15,477 nt of DNA from Paracoccaceae bacterium (lineage in GTDB: Bacteria > Pseudomonadota > Alphaproteobacteria > Rhodobacterales > Rhodobacteraceae), in assembly GCA_030626365.1 (NCBI GenBank), contig DAOUPC010000022.1, positions 1 to 15,477 of the forward strand. The letters run 5' to 3'. Of this stretch, positions 1-6,884 are shown piece by piece. The notes beneath the pieces were generated by a model. It was not told the DNA's origin, did not search any database, and saw nothing but the letters and a program-made list of their open reading frames with translations. A program made the translations under genes and the position numbers. Within the stretch, counting starts at the first letter, position 1. Each line of letters opens with the position of its first letter.

Positions 1-169
1 CGCTGATTGCGGTGGCGGCGGATTTGAGCGTGCGTTGAACCGTGGCATCGTTCACGTCAGGGGCGGTTTTGCGGGCACGTGCGATCATTTCGTCAAGCGC
101 TTCGATGATCTTGATCGTCGCCTGATGGTCCTCGTGCAGCAATTGCGCTGTGCGGCGGGTGAAATTCAT
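1..169 (-). CDS. Hemerythrin-like HHE-domain protein, N-terminal part (runs off the left edge)
   Basis: The first 56 residues are visible and begin MNFTRRTAQLLHEDHQATI. The HEDH segment at residues 12-15 followed by an amphipathic helix is typical of the HHE/hemerythrin cation-binding fold, a four-helix bundle with a di-iron centre that binds O2 or NO, or senses them. The gene is cut by the window edge, so the remaining iron ligands cannot be checked. I chose the ATG at 169 because AGGA sits 6 nt upstream. An in-frame ATG at 184 lacks a Shine-Dalgarno sequence. The gene is separated from the upstream membrane-protein gene by about 100 bases and has its own candidate promoter and operator. In alphaproteobacteria such proteins often accompany DUF2249 and NO-related membrane proteins, as here. 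The ligand (O2, NO or iron) is not determinable. Confidence 0.75.
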   Translation of the reverse strand, partial: MNFTRRTAQLLHEDHQATIKIIEALDEMIARARKTAPDVNDATVQRTLKSAATAIS

Positions 170-195
170 GGGGTTTCCTGACATGCGCGTTAAAG

Positions 196-215
196 TGTTA
201 TTTAGGTACTGTAAT
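196..215 (-). promoter_or_regulatory. Candidate operator, site 3 of the shared CAGTACC motif (hemerythrin promoter)
   Basis: Read on the minus strand this is ATTACAGTACCTAAATAACA. It matches 14 of 20 bases of the site in front of hcrC and 15 of 20 of the site in front of the CoA ligase, including the full ACAGTACC/CCAGTACC core and the downstream ATA-type flank. It lies 27-46 bases upstream of the hemerythrin start and overlaps the candidate -10 hexamer, a position suited to repression. The binding protein is inferred (BadM encoded at 6386-6850), not shown. Confidence 0.5.
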
Positions 216-236
216 GCGTATTTAACGAAACAACAA
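208..236 (-). promoter_or_regulatory. Candidate sigma-70-type promoter for the hemerythrin gene
   Basis: On the minus strand TTGTTG (236-231), a 17-base spacer and TACAGT (213-208) form a plausible -35/-10 pair. The -10 hexamer lies inside the candidate operator at 196-215. Neither hexamer is a perfect consensus, so this is a suggestion from spacing and position. Confidence 0.35.
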
Positions 237-273
237 GTGTTTTGACAGGTGGCGCGATGTCAGGCGTCAGGTG

Positions 274-1545
274 TCAGCGGGTGGGGGCCTTGAGTTTGAT
301 CAGCACATTGGCGGCAAACCCGGCAAAGGCCAGCGCGCCGATGGTGCCGGTCACGGCCCCGGCCTGAACCAGAATGGTCCAGTTCAGCACAATGCCAAGG
401 CCGCACAACAGCAGGGCCAGGTGGTGACAGACCGCATGCACCCGCAGCGGGCCTTCGGCGGTCAGGTCCGACAACAGCAACGGCAGGCCCGCCCGCCCCG
501 ATCCGTGCATCGAGGCCAGAAATGGCATGATCCGTTGCAGGATGCCGGTCAGGAAGGTCAACAACCACCCCCCCAGCAGGATCAGCCCGAACAGGGCAGG
601 GGCGTTGGCAATGGGGGCCCCCAGCAGGATGGCCAGCCCCAGGATCAGGCAAAGACCCAGATAGGCCCAGGACGACCGGATCATCAGAAAGGACAGGCCA
701 AGACGCTTGCGCATACTGGTTTTGAACGCCACCCGCATCAGCAGGAAATGGGCAAACCCGGCCCCGGTGGCCGGGATCATTGCGGCAATGCCAAGCAGGG
801 GGATATCGCCCAGAACACCGGCCGAAAACAGGACAAGCGCCAGCACCACCAGCCCCAGTTGCGCCCAGCCGGGGGGCTGTGGCAGGCCGTATGACAGCAC
901 GAACATCGGGATCAGCACCATCGACAGCCCCAGCACCAGCAGCCCCATAAAGCCAAAGCTGGCAAGGATCATATGCACCAGCGCCAGCCCCGCCGGGTCG
1001 CCAAGATAGCCCGCGTTGATATTGCCGATTAGCGCCAGTGCAATTCCCACCACCCCGACAAGGGCCGCCAATGCGCCCCAGCCATGCGCGGCAACAACCG
1101 CTATACTGCCCGCCCGCCGCAGGTTATCCGCAGTCAACAGCGCAAACACCACCAAACCGATACTGACCAGCCCCGCCCCAACGCTTAGCGTCATCGGGTC
1201 AGTGGCGGCCATGCCATAGGCCAGCACACCAATGCCCGGCACCATCAGCCAGAAACTAAGACGTGCAGGCCATGTGCGGGCCAGCGGCTGGCGTGTGACC
1301 ACCGGCAAAAGTTGGTAACTGGCCCCCATGCCGGTCAGGGCCAGCACCCCCAGCGTCAGCAGGTGGATTGCCGCAAGAATCGGTCCGGTGCCGCCGGAAA
1401 ATTCGGGTAAATCCTGTGCGCCAAGCAACAGCACGACCCAAGCCAGCACGTGAAACCCCGTGGCCGTCAGAAAAAACCGGAACGGGATGGAAACGGGCAA
1501 CAGCCGGTCCTTGGCCCCGCCCAGAAATGACCCACCCATACTCAT
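274..1545 (-). CDS. Polytopic membrane protein, probably NO/heme-copper-oxidase-associated
   Basis: A 423-residue, strongly hydrophobic protein with roughly 12 predicted membrane helices. Several histidines lie in or near helices: a TGFHVL segment near the N-terminus, AAIHLLTLG, LVHMILASFG, and HAVCHH near the C-terminus. The pattern resembles the heme-copper oxidase subunit I-like/NnrS-like membrane proteins that sit beside DUF2249 and hemerythrin genes in denitrification loci. I cannot assign it to one named family by eye. The ATG at 1545 is chosen because it forms an ATGA overlap with the DUF2249 stop, as at every upstream junction of this operon. A GTG at 1554 and an ATG at 1539 are alternatives. 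It is the last gene of the hcr transcript. A role in heme/NO handling or an electron-transfer step is inferred from context only. Confidence 0.7.
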   Translation of the reverse strand: MSMGGSFLGGAKDRLLPVSIPFRFFLTATGFHVLAWVVLLLGAQDLPEFSGGTGPILAAIHLLTLGVLALTGMGASYQLLPVVTRQPLARTWPARLSFWLMVPGIGVLAYGMAATDPMTLSVGAGLVSIGLVVFALLTADNLRRAGSIAVVAAHGWGALAALVGVVGIALALIGNINAGYLGDPAGLALVHMILASFGFMGLLVLGLSMVLIPMFVLSYGLPQPPGWAQLGLVVLALVLFSAGVLGDIPLLGIAAMIPATGAGFAHFLLMRVAFKTSMRKRLGLSFLMIRSSWAYLGLCLILGLAILLGAPIANAPALFGLILLGGWLLTFLTGILQRIMPFLASMHGSGRAGLPLLLSDLTAEGPLRVHAVCHHLALLLCGLGIVLNWTILVQAGAVTGTIGALAFAGFAANVLIKLKAPTR

Positions 1546-1796
1546 GACGGGCACCGCAGGATCAGGCGGATTTCGCCCGCCTCTCCGGGGACTTTCTGGT
1601 AGGTCCAGCCACGTTCGGCCAGTTCGGGGAACAGGTAGATCGGGTTGCGGTCATGGTGAACCGTCACCGGCCCGGCCTGACCGGGGCGTTCCAGATGTCC
1701 CAGAATGGCCACCATCGGTTCGGGCGGTTCAAGCCCGCGCACGTCAATATGCAGCCCGTCCGGTTCCTGCCAATGGGTGCCCGGCAGGTTGCTCAT
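1542..1796 (-). CDS. DUF2249 domain protein
   Basis: An 84-residue protein whose whole length is one DUF2249 domain. The family core is visible as HIDVRGLEPPEPMVAIL (residues 16-32), followed by the HHDRNPIYLFPELAERGW stretch. The fold is a small alpha/beta, TusA-like domain of unknown biochemical function. Homologues are typically found with hemerythrins, NnrS-type membrane proteins and denitrification genes. The start codon overlaps the hcrB stop (ATGA), and its stop overlaps the next start in the same way, so it is translated as part of the hcr operon. There are no cysteine motifs or metal-ligand clusters beyond the HH pair. Family assignment is firm; function is unknown. Confidence 0.82.
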   Translation of the reverse strand: MSNLPGTHWQEPDGLHIDVRGLEPPEPMVAILGHLERPGQAGPVTVHHDRNPIYLFPELAERGWTYQKVPGEAGEIRLILRCPS

Positions 1797-2773
1797 GCTT
1801 GGGTATTTGTCAGGTTTTGCGCCAGACGGCGGGCCAGCGCCCCGACCGACAGGCGCCGGTAATGCGGGGCGGTGGTGGTGGTGCGCTGGGGCGAGACACC
1901 CTTTTGCACCAGCTTTTCAAGTGCCGCGAAATAGCTGTCGGCGTCATCATCCGTGCCCAGCGGGTCGGGGATGTCCACAACCACAGGTCGTGAATTGGTT
2001 CCCGTTGTGGCCAGTGTGAACTGGCGCGCCCCGTCGGGGGTTGTCCGGCAGGCCACAGCGCAGCCCGACAAAGGAAAGTCGATGGCACCGCGCACCCGGA
2101 TCTTGTCATAGGTTGAAACCGCATCCGTTGGCGGGACATGCACAAAGATCACGATTTCATCCTTGTTCAGGGTCAGGTGATTGGCACCGTCCTCGTGATA
2201 AAGGTCGGCCAGATCACAGTATCTGATCCCGTCCGGCCCGGCAATTTCAACCTTTGCGCCATGCACGATCAGCGCCGGGGCCAGATCCCCACTGAACGCG
2301 GCCCGGCAGCGATCACCATTTGGCGCGACATGGCAGGTGTCGCCGCGATACTTCAGGCAGAAGTCGTTGGATTTCCGCCACCAGTGGCTTTGGTTGTAAT
2401 ACTGGCACCTTGTATCAAGGCACAGGTTGCCCCCCACGGTTGCCACTTCGCGGTGGCTGGGTCCGGCAACGACGTTTGCCGCCTGCACGATGGCGGCATA
2501 TGCCCCGGCAATGGCTTTGTTTTCGGCCAGTTCGCGCAATGTGACCCCGGCCCCGATCTTTAGGCCGGCCTTATCCTGCGTGATGGTTTTCAGGTCCGTA
2601 ATCCCACCCAGATCGATCAGGGTTTCGGGGGTCGCCAACCCGTGACGCATGTTGACGATCAGGTCCGTGCCCCCGGCGCAGATCTGTGCATTCGGGTGCG
2701 TGCCAAGGGCGGCGACGGCCTGATCAACGGTTTCAGGGCGGACAAGTTTGAAATCAGGAAGTGCTTCGCTCAT
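1793..2773 (-). CDS. hcrB: 4-hydroxybenzoyl-CoA reductase, FAD/[4Fe-4S] subunit (beta)
   Basis: A 326-residue FAD-binding subunit of the xanthine-oxidase family, close to the length of Thauera HcrB (about 324). The flavin-binding AGGTDL (residues 33-38) and TVGGNL (112-117) motifs are present. Between them and the C-terminal domain is the HcrB hallmark insertion with four cysteines, C123-X15-C139-X7-C147-X8-C156. This is the same spacing as the extra [4Fe-4S] cluster known in Thauera HcrB, and it separates HcrB from ordinary xanthine or CO dehydrogenase medium subunits. The protein passes electrons from the [4Fe-4S]/FAD site towards the [2Fe-2S] subunit and the molybdenum site in a cytoplasmic heterohexamer. 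The start overlaps the hcrA stop by ATGA, and the stop overlaps the DUF2249 start likewise. Confidence 0.93.
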   Translation of the reverse strand: MSEALPDFKLVRPETVDQAVAALGTHPNAQICAGGTDLIVNMRHGLATPETLIDLGGITDLKTITQDKAGLKIGAGVTLRELAENKAIAGAYAAIVQAANVVAGPSHREVATVGGNLCLDTRCQYYNQSHWWRKSNDFCLKYRGDTCHVAPNGDRCRAAFSGDLAPALIVHGAKVEIAGPDGIRYCDLADLYHEDGANHLTLNKDEIVIFVHVPPTDAVSTYDKIRVRGAIDFPLSGCAVACRTTPDGARQFTLATTGTNSRPVVVDIPDPLGTDDDADSYFAALEKLVQKGVSPQRTTTTAPHYRRLSVGALARRLAQNLTNTQA

Positions 2774-5109
2774 GACGTGGCCTCCTTTTTGGATGCGGCT
2801 TTGCGCGCGGCGCGGCGCTTTTTGTTCAGGGCTGCCAACACCCGGTCGGGGGTCATCGGCAGGAAATTGGCGTCCAGCCCGATTGCGTCGGCCACCGCGT
2901 TCACAAGGGCAGGGGGGAAACCGGACAGCGCGCCTTCGCCGGCTTCTTTCGCGCCGAACGGTCCCAGCGGGTCAATCGTTTCGACGATCTGCACGTCGAT
3001 GTCGGGTGATTCTGCGATGGTCGGGAACCGGTAGTCCAGGAAATTGGCATGCGATGGCAGGCCCTTTTCGTAATGGGTTTCCTCGCTTAGCCCCTGGCCC
3101 AGCCCCATCCAGACCGACCCTTCGATCTGGCCCTCGACGGCCAGCGGGTTGATGGCAAAGCCGCAATCAAGTGCGGCCCATACCTTGTCCACCCGGACCT
3201 GGCCTGTGTCGATGTCCACGTCGACCTCGACCACCTGCGCGGCATAGGAAAACCCCATGGTCGACCCGACCGCGCCACCGCGGTGTTTGCCGCCCTGTGC
3301 CTCGATCGGTGTGGAAAAGGCCCCCTTGACGGTGATGGTGCCTTCTAATGCAAGGGCGGCAATTGCCACCTCTTGAAACGTCAGGACCGATTGCGAACTG
3401 CCCGCGACAAAGAATGTCCCGCCTTCGCATTCGATATCATCTGGCGCGACTTCCAGCTTTTTGGCCGCGGCATTCACCAGCTTTTCGCGCAATGCCTTGG
3501 CGGCCTCGATGGCGGCGTTGCCGACCATGAATGTGACGCGGCTGGAATATGATCCGTTGTCTTTCGGGGTGATCACGCTGTCATTGGTGACGACGCGGAT
3601 GCGGGCCATGTCGATGCTAAGAATCTCGGCGGCGGCAATGGCGACGATGGTGGTCGATCCCTGCCCAATGTCGGACGCCCCGGTCAGCACCGTGACCGAA
3701 CCGTCAAAGTCCAGTTTCATCGATACCACCGCGTGCGGTTCACCGGTCCAATGCACCGGCTTGGCCGCCCCGCTGACGTAATGCGAACAGGCCATGCCCA
3801 ACCCGCGCCCTTTTGGCATGTTGCCCTTGCGGTCCTGCCAGCCGCTGGCCGCCTGAACCTTGTCCAGACATTCGCCCAGCCCGTAGGAATTGATCATCAG
3901 CCCGTTGTCGGTGAACATCGGTGCCGTCAGCAGGTTGGCGCGCCGTACCTCGAACGGGTCCAGCCCCAGGTCACGCGCCATCCGGTCAAGGATACATTCA
4001 AACGCATGGCGCACATCGACCGTGCCGTGGCCCCGCATCGCCCCACAGGGCGGCGTGTTGGTATAAACGCGATAGCCGTCATATTTGACGTTCGGCACGC
4101 CATAGATGCCATGCAGCAAAGCGCCCGCATAAAGGATTGTCACCAACCCATAGCCGGCATAGGCCCCGCCAGCCATCACCACCTCGCAGTCAACGGCGGT
4201 GATCTGCCCCGTCTTGGTCAGGCCGATCTTCAGGCTGACCCTGGTCTGGGGGCGCCCGCGATGGGTGACAAAGCTTTCTTCGCGGGTCAGGCGCATCATC
4301 ACCTTGCCACCGACCTTGCGGGCCAGAAGGGCGACGATGATTTCAAAGTTCAGGGTTTCGGTCCGTGCCCCGAACCCACCGCCGACGAACGGCTTGACCA
4401 CCCGGATTTGTGAACTGTCCATGTCCAGACAACGCGCCAGCGTCAGGTGAACATAGAACGGCACCTGGGTGACCGAATGCAGGGTCAGGCGGTCGCGTTC
4501 GGTGTCATATTCGGCCAGGGCGGCGTGTGGTTCCATCTGGGCGTGGTTGATCTCGGCGCACTCGAACACCTCAGAGTGGACCAGATCGGCCTTGTCGAAC
4601 CCGTCTGCGACATCGCCAAAGCTGTGGTGTACCTCGCGTTCCAGATTGCCGGGTTTCTTGTCGTGCAACTGTACCGCATCGGGGGCGCGGGAATCGGCGG
4701 GGGTGTAATAGGCGGGCAGTTCTTCGATGTTCAGCTCGATCAGGTCCAGCGCCATTTCGGCGGTTGCCGCGTCGCGTGCTGCCACCGCTGCCACCGGTTC
4801 GCCACGATAGCGCACCGTGTCGCGTGCCATCGGGTATTCGTTCATGGCGATCGGGATCACCCCATAGGTCAGCGGGCAATCATCGCCGGTGATGATGGCA
4901 ATCACCCCGTCCAAGGCCAGCGCCTTTGAGGTGTCGATGCTGATGATCCGCCCGTGGCTGACCGGGGATCGCAGGATGCGCCCGGTCAGGCAATCGCGCC
5001 CGTCCATGTCGGCGGTATAGATCGCCTGACCGGTGACTTTTTCGATGCCGTCGATCAGCGGCAGGGGCTGGCCTGCGGCAGAAGTTTTGCTTTTGGTCAT
5101 GGTGTTCAT
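2770..5109 (-). CDS. hcrA: 4-hydroxybenzoyl-CoA reductase, molybdopterin catalytic subunit (alpha)
   Basis: A 779-residue molybdopterin subunit of the xanthine-oxidase family (Thauera HcrA is about 769). In order: an aldehyde-oxidase a/b-hammerhead domain from about residue 20 to 130; the Moco-binding KPFVGGGFGA and CGAMRGHGT motifs; the GASDIGQGSTT loop (Gln483); and the C-terminal GAKEAGEG motif, whose Glu725 corresponds to the family's active-site glutamate. The enzyme reductively removes the para-hydroxyl of 4-hydroxybenzoyl-CoA, giving benzoyl-CoA, using low-potential electrons. I place the start at the ATG at 5109 because it makes an ATGA overlap with the hcrC stop; a further-upstream in-frame ATG at 5178 lies inside hcrC and adds non-family sequence. 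The C-terminus ends in a lysine/arginine-rich tail. Other aromatic-CoA substrates of the same subfamily cannot be excluded. Confidence 0.92.
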   Translation of the reverse strand: MNTMTKSKTSAAGQPLPLIDGIEKVTGQAIYTADMDGRDCLTGRILRSPVSHGRIISIDTSKALALDGVIAIITGDDCPLTYGVIPIAMNEYPMARDTVRYRGEPVAAVAARDAATAEMALDLIELNIEELPAYYTPADSRAPDAVQLHDKKPGNLEREVHHSFGDVADGFDKADLVHSEVFECAEINHAQMEPHAALAEYDTERDRLTLHSVTQVPFYVHLTLARCLDMDSSQIRVVKPFVGGGFGARTETLNFEIIVALLARKVGGKVMMRLTREESFVTHRGRPQTRVSLKIGLTKTGQITAVDCEVVMAGGAYAGYGLVTILYAGALLHGIYGVPNVKYDGYRVYTNTPPCGAMRGHGTVDVRHAFECILDRMARDLGLDPFEVRRANLLTAPMFTDNGLMINSYGLGECLDKVQAASGWQDRKGNMPKGRGLGMACSHYVSGAAKPVHWTGEPHAVVSMKLDFDGSVTVLTGASDIGQGSTTIVAIAAAEILSIDMARIRVVTNDSVITPKDNGSYSSRVTFMVGNAAIEAAKALREKLVNAAAKKLEVAPDDIECEGGTFFVAGSSQSVLTFQEVAIAALALEGTITVKGAFSTPIEAQGGKHRGGAVGSTMGFSYAAQVVEVDVDIDTGQVRVDKVWAALDCGFAINPLAVEGQIEGSVWMGLGQGLSEETHYEKGLPSHANFLDYRFPTIAESPDIDVQIVETIDPLGPFGAKEAGEGALSGFPPALVNAVADAIGLDANFLPMTPDRVLAALNKKRRAARKAASKKEATS

Positions 5110-5579
5110 GCCCCGGTCCCCGCGTTTGCCGCCGCCTGTACGGATTTGATGATTTTGACATAGCCGGTACAGCGGCACAGGTTTCCGCCCAGGGCATGCC
5201 TGATCTCTTCGGTGCTGGGGTTTGGGTTTTCACGCAGCAGGCTTTCGGCGCTCAGGATCATGCCCGGCGTGCAGAACCCGCATTGGGTGCCCAGGTTTTC
5301 GTGGAACGCCCGTTGCAGTGCCGACAGATGCCCGGCCTTTGCCTGACCTTCGATTGTCTCGACATTTGCGCCCTCGCAAGAGGCAGCCAGCGTGATGCAG
5401 GACAGGCGCGGGCGGCCATCGACCAGCACCGTACAGGCCCCGCATTCGCCCCCGTCACAGCCCTTTTTGGCCCCGGTCAGATCGTGGGTATCGCGCAGAT
5501 AATCAATCAACAGGGTGTTGTCACCAACGGCGTCCTCTACGGGTTGCCCGTTCAGTGTTAATGCGACAATCCGTTTCAT
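5106..5579 (-). CDS. hcrC: 4-hydroxybenzoyl-CoA reductase, [2Fe-2S] subunit (gamma)
   Basis: A 157-residue iron-sulfur subunit with the two [2Fe-2S] domains of the xanthine-oxidase family. The plant-type ferredoxin cluster is bound by C41, C46, C49 and C61 (CDGGECGAC motif). The helical-bundle cluster is bound by C100, C103 (QCGFCTPG), C135 and C137 (CRC). It relays electrons between HcrB and the molybdenum site of HcrA. AAAGGG lies 8 nt upstream of the ATG. It is the first gene of the operon, with the hcrA start overlapping its stop (ATGA). Its promoter region holds the candidate operator at 5619-5639, so the whole operon, including the downstream DUF2249 and membrane genes, is probably controlled there. 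Confidence 0.93.
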   Translation of the reverse strand: MKRIVALTLNGQPVEDAVGDNTLLIDYLRDTHDLTGAKKGCDGGECGACTVLVDGRPRLSCITLAASCEGANVETIEGQAKAGHLSALQRAFHENLGTQCGFCTPGMILSAESLLRENPNPSTEEIRHALGGNLCRCTGYVKIIKSVQAAANAGTGA

Positions 5580-5618
5580 CCAGTGGCCCTTTCTGCAGGC
5601 GTTTTGCGCCTAAATCAA

Positions 5619-5639
5619 TATAACAGTACCGTTATACCT
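5619..5639 (-). promoter_or_regulatory. Candidate operator, site 1 of the shared CAGTACC motif (hcrC promoter)
   Basis: The plus strand reads TATAAC-AGTACC-GTTATA at 5619-5636, an 18-bp palindrome with perfect 6-base arms and a single mismatched pair in the centre. The 20-base stretch from 5620 matches the site in front of the CoA ligase at 17 of 20 positions. On the minus strand the left arm merges with TATATT, a likely -10 hexamer for hcrC (the -35 is weak), so a bound protein would block transcription. It sits about 40 bases upstream of hcrC and about 170 upstream of badL. BadM is the natural candidate for the bound protein. Confidence 0.6.
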
Positions 5640-5707
5640 ATTTATTTGCTATAGTACAGACACAAGGCGGCTCCAACCCGATTTCGGGGGTGCCTGATGC
5701 GGAAGTA

Positions 5708-5736
5708 TTGGCCAAAGCGGCAAGTAAAGGTATATC
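5708..5736 (+). promoter_or_regulatory. Candidate promoter for badLM
   Basis: TTGGCC (5708-5713), a 17-base spacer and TATATC (5731-5736) give a weak sigma-70-like pair (4 of 6 matches in each hexamer). It would leave a leader of about 65 bases before badL. A CAGTACC core on the opposite strand (5781-5787) lies within that leader. Evidence is limited to spacing and position. Confidence 0.3.
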
Positions 5737-5806
5737 AGGATTAAGAAATATACGGATCGGTTTAACGGGCGGCACCCACGGGTACTGTTGAAGAGGCGGA
5801 ACTTAG

Positions 5807-6352
5807 ATGAGCGACAATGATACCGCGGCCAAGACTTCGCGGGCCGGCAGGATCAGTATCCGCCAGGTTAGCGATGCGGATATGGCCGGGGTCGTTACCC
5901 TGGACGAACGCGTCACCGGGGTGGCAAAACCTGATTACTGGCGGGATATATTTGAACGCTACGCAACCCGCGGTCTGGATCACCGGTTCTTTCTGGTGGC
6001 AGAAGACACTAAGGCTGCCAAGGAGGGGGCCACAACCGAAACGGATGTGCCGCCGCTTTTGGGGTATATCGTCGGCGAGGTCCGCGGTTGGGAATTCGGC
6101 TCAGAGCCATGCGGCTGGATATTCGCGTTTTCGGTTGAACCGAACACCCGCCAAAGGGGCGTTGGCGAACATTTGTTTCAGGCCATGTCGGGCGCGTTCA
6201 AATCCTCTGGGATCAAAACAATGCGCACGATGGTGGCGCGCCAAAACCGGCTGCACATGGCGTTCTTTCGCAGCGAAGGCATGGTGGCCGGCCCATACAT
6301 CCAACTGGAAATGGACATCGAAGAGGATCTGGCCGCTCTGCCCATTGATTAG
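5807..6352 (+). CDS. badL: GNAT-family N-acetyltransferase, BadL-like
   Basis: A 181-residue single-domain GNAT protein. The acetyl-CoA pyrophosphate-binding motif A is visible as EPNTRQRGVGEHLFQAM around residue 110 (the R-x-x-G-x-G type signature). It is preceded by the beta-strand WIFAFSVEP and followed by the motif-B-like NRLHMAFFRSEGM segment. In R. palustris, BadL acetylates aminobenzoates to acetamidobenzoates, which bind BadM and relieve repression of benzoate genes. The assignment to BadL rests on the GNAT fold plus the immediately following Rrf2 gene and the aromatic-degradation context, not on substrate residues. GAGGCGGA lies 6 nt before the ATG. badM follows after 33 bases in what is probably one transcript. 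A ribosomal-protein or other small-molecule acetyltransferase is the alternative. Confidence 0.72.
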   Translation: MSDNDTAAKTSRAGRISIRQVSDADMAGVVTLDERVTGVAKPDYWRDIFERYATRGLDHRFFLVAEDTKAAKEGATTETDVPPLLGYIVGEVRGWEFGSEPCGWIFAFSVEPNTRQRGVGEHLFQAMSGAFKSSGIKTMRTMVARQNRLHMAFFRSEGMVAGPYIQLEMDIEEDLAALPID

Positions 6353-6385
6353 CAGGCAAGATTAACAGGCAAAAGGAATACAACG

Positions 6386-6850
6386 TTGCAAAAATCAAGC
6401 CGACTGGCGATTTACGCCCTTGTTGAACTGGCCGCAAACCCGGACCGTCAGGTTTCCGTGTCTGAAATAGGCGAAAAATACCGCGTGTCCGCGCACCATC
6501 TGGCCAAAGTCATGCACACGCTGGGCCGGGCCGGGCTGGTGCGCTCTATTCGGGGGGTCGGGGGCGGCTACAGCTTTAGCGGCAATGCCCGGCGCACCAC
6601 CTTGCTGGATGTGATCGAACTGTTCGAGGACGCGACGGGTGATTGCAAACTGGCGGATGCGGACATGGCGCAACCCGCCGAATGGATGCTGTTTGATGTG
6701 ATGTGCGAGATTGACGATATCGCCCGGGCGACATTCGGGTCGATCACCATCGCCACCATGCTGAAACAGACCGCGCGCCGTAACCGGCTGACCGAAAGGA
6801 AGGCCGCAGAAAAGGCCGCAGAAAAAGCAGCAGAGGAAGCTGGGGCCTGA
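6386..6850 (+). CDS. badM: Rrf2-family transcriptional regulator, BadM-like
   Basis: A 154-residue Rrf2 protein with an N-terminal winged helix (residues 4-65), the recognition helix around SAHHLAKVMHTLGRAGLV and the wing RGVGGGYSF. Rrf2 regulators that bind an iron-sulfur cluster usually have three clustered cysteines. Here only C87 and C107 occur in that region, so a canonical cluster is doubtful and a small-molecule ligand fits better, as for R. palustris BadM. The start is TTG at 6386: AAGGA lies upstream, and no ATG or GTG lies between the preceding in-frame stop and this codon. The C-terminus has a repeated Lys-Ala-Ala-Glu tail. It probably represses hcr, ligase and hemerythrin promoters through the CAGTACC sites; this is inference. 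Confidence 0.78.
   Translation: MQKSSRLAIYALVELAANPDRQVSVSEIGEKYRVSAHHLAKVMHTLGRAGLVRSIRGVGGGYSFSGNARRTTLLDVIELFEDATGDCKLADADMAQPAEWMLFDVMCEIDDIARATFGSITIATMLKQTARRNRLTERKAAEKAAEKAAEEAGA
6800..6835 (+). repeat. In-frame 12-base tandem repeat at the 3' end of badM
   Basis: AAGGCCGCAGAA occurs twice in tandem (6800-6811 and 6812-6823), followed by a degenerate third copy (6824-6835). Each unit encodes Lys-Ala-Ala-Glu, giving a charged helical tail on the regulator. Because the unit is a multiple of three, copy-number change would not shift the frame. Confidence 0.85.
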
Positions 6851-6884
6851 CGTTTCCCGCCATGCGGTGAAAGCCTGCCCCGGT

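Noticed and set aside
189..226. GTTAAA/TTTAAC inverted repeat around the hemerythrin operator
   Set aside because: Six-base arms 26 bases apart in AT-rich promoter DNA are weak evidence for a separate site; the CAGTACC element explains the region better.
259..279. Triple GTCAGG-like direct repeat at the end of the membrane-protein gene
   Set aside because: Only 6-7 bases per unit, partly coding, with no associated promoter or mobile-element feature; probably chance.
271..894. 207-codon plus-strand frame opposite the polytopic membrane gene
   Set aside because: Gln/Pro/Gly-rich translation of the antisense of a membrane-protein gene; no domain or promoter.
3733..4929. Two plus-strand frames (226 and 160 codons) opposite hcrA
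   Set aside because: hcrA carries all Moco-binding motifs across this stretch; the opposing frames have no family features.
5106..5178. Upstream start for hcrA at 5178
   Set aside because: It would add 23 residues with no family resemblance, lying inside hcrC; the ATG at 5109 fits the ATGA overlap pattern and the expected length.
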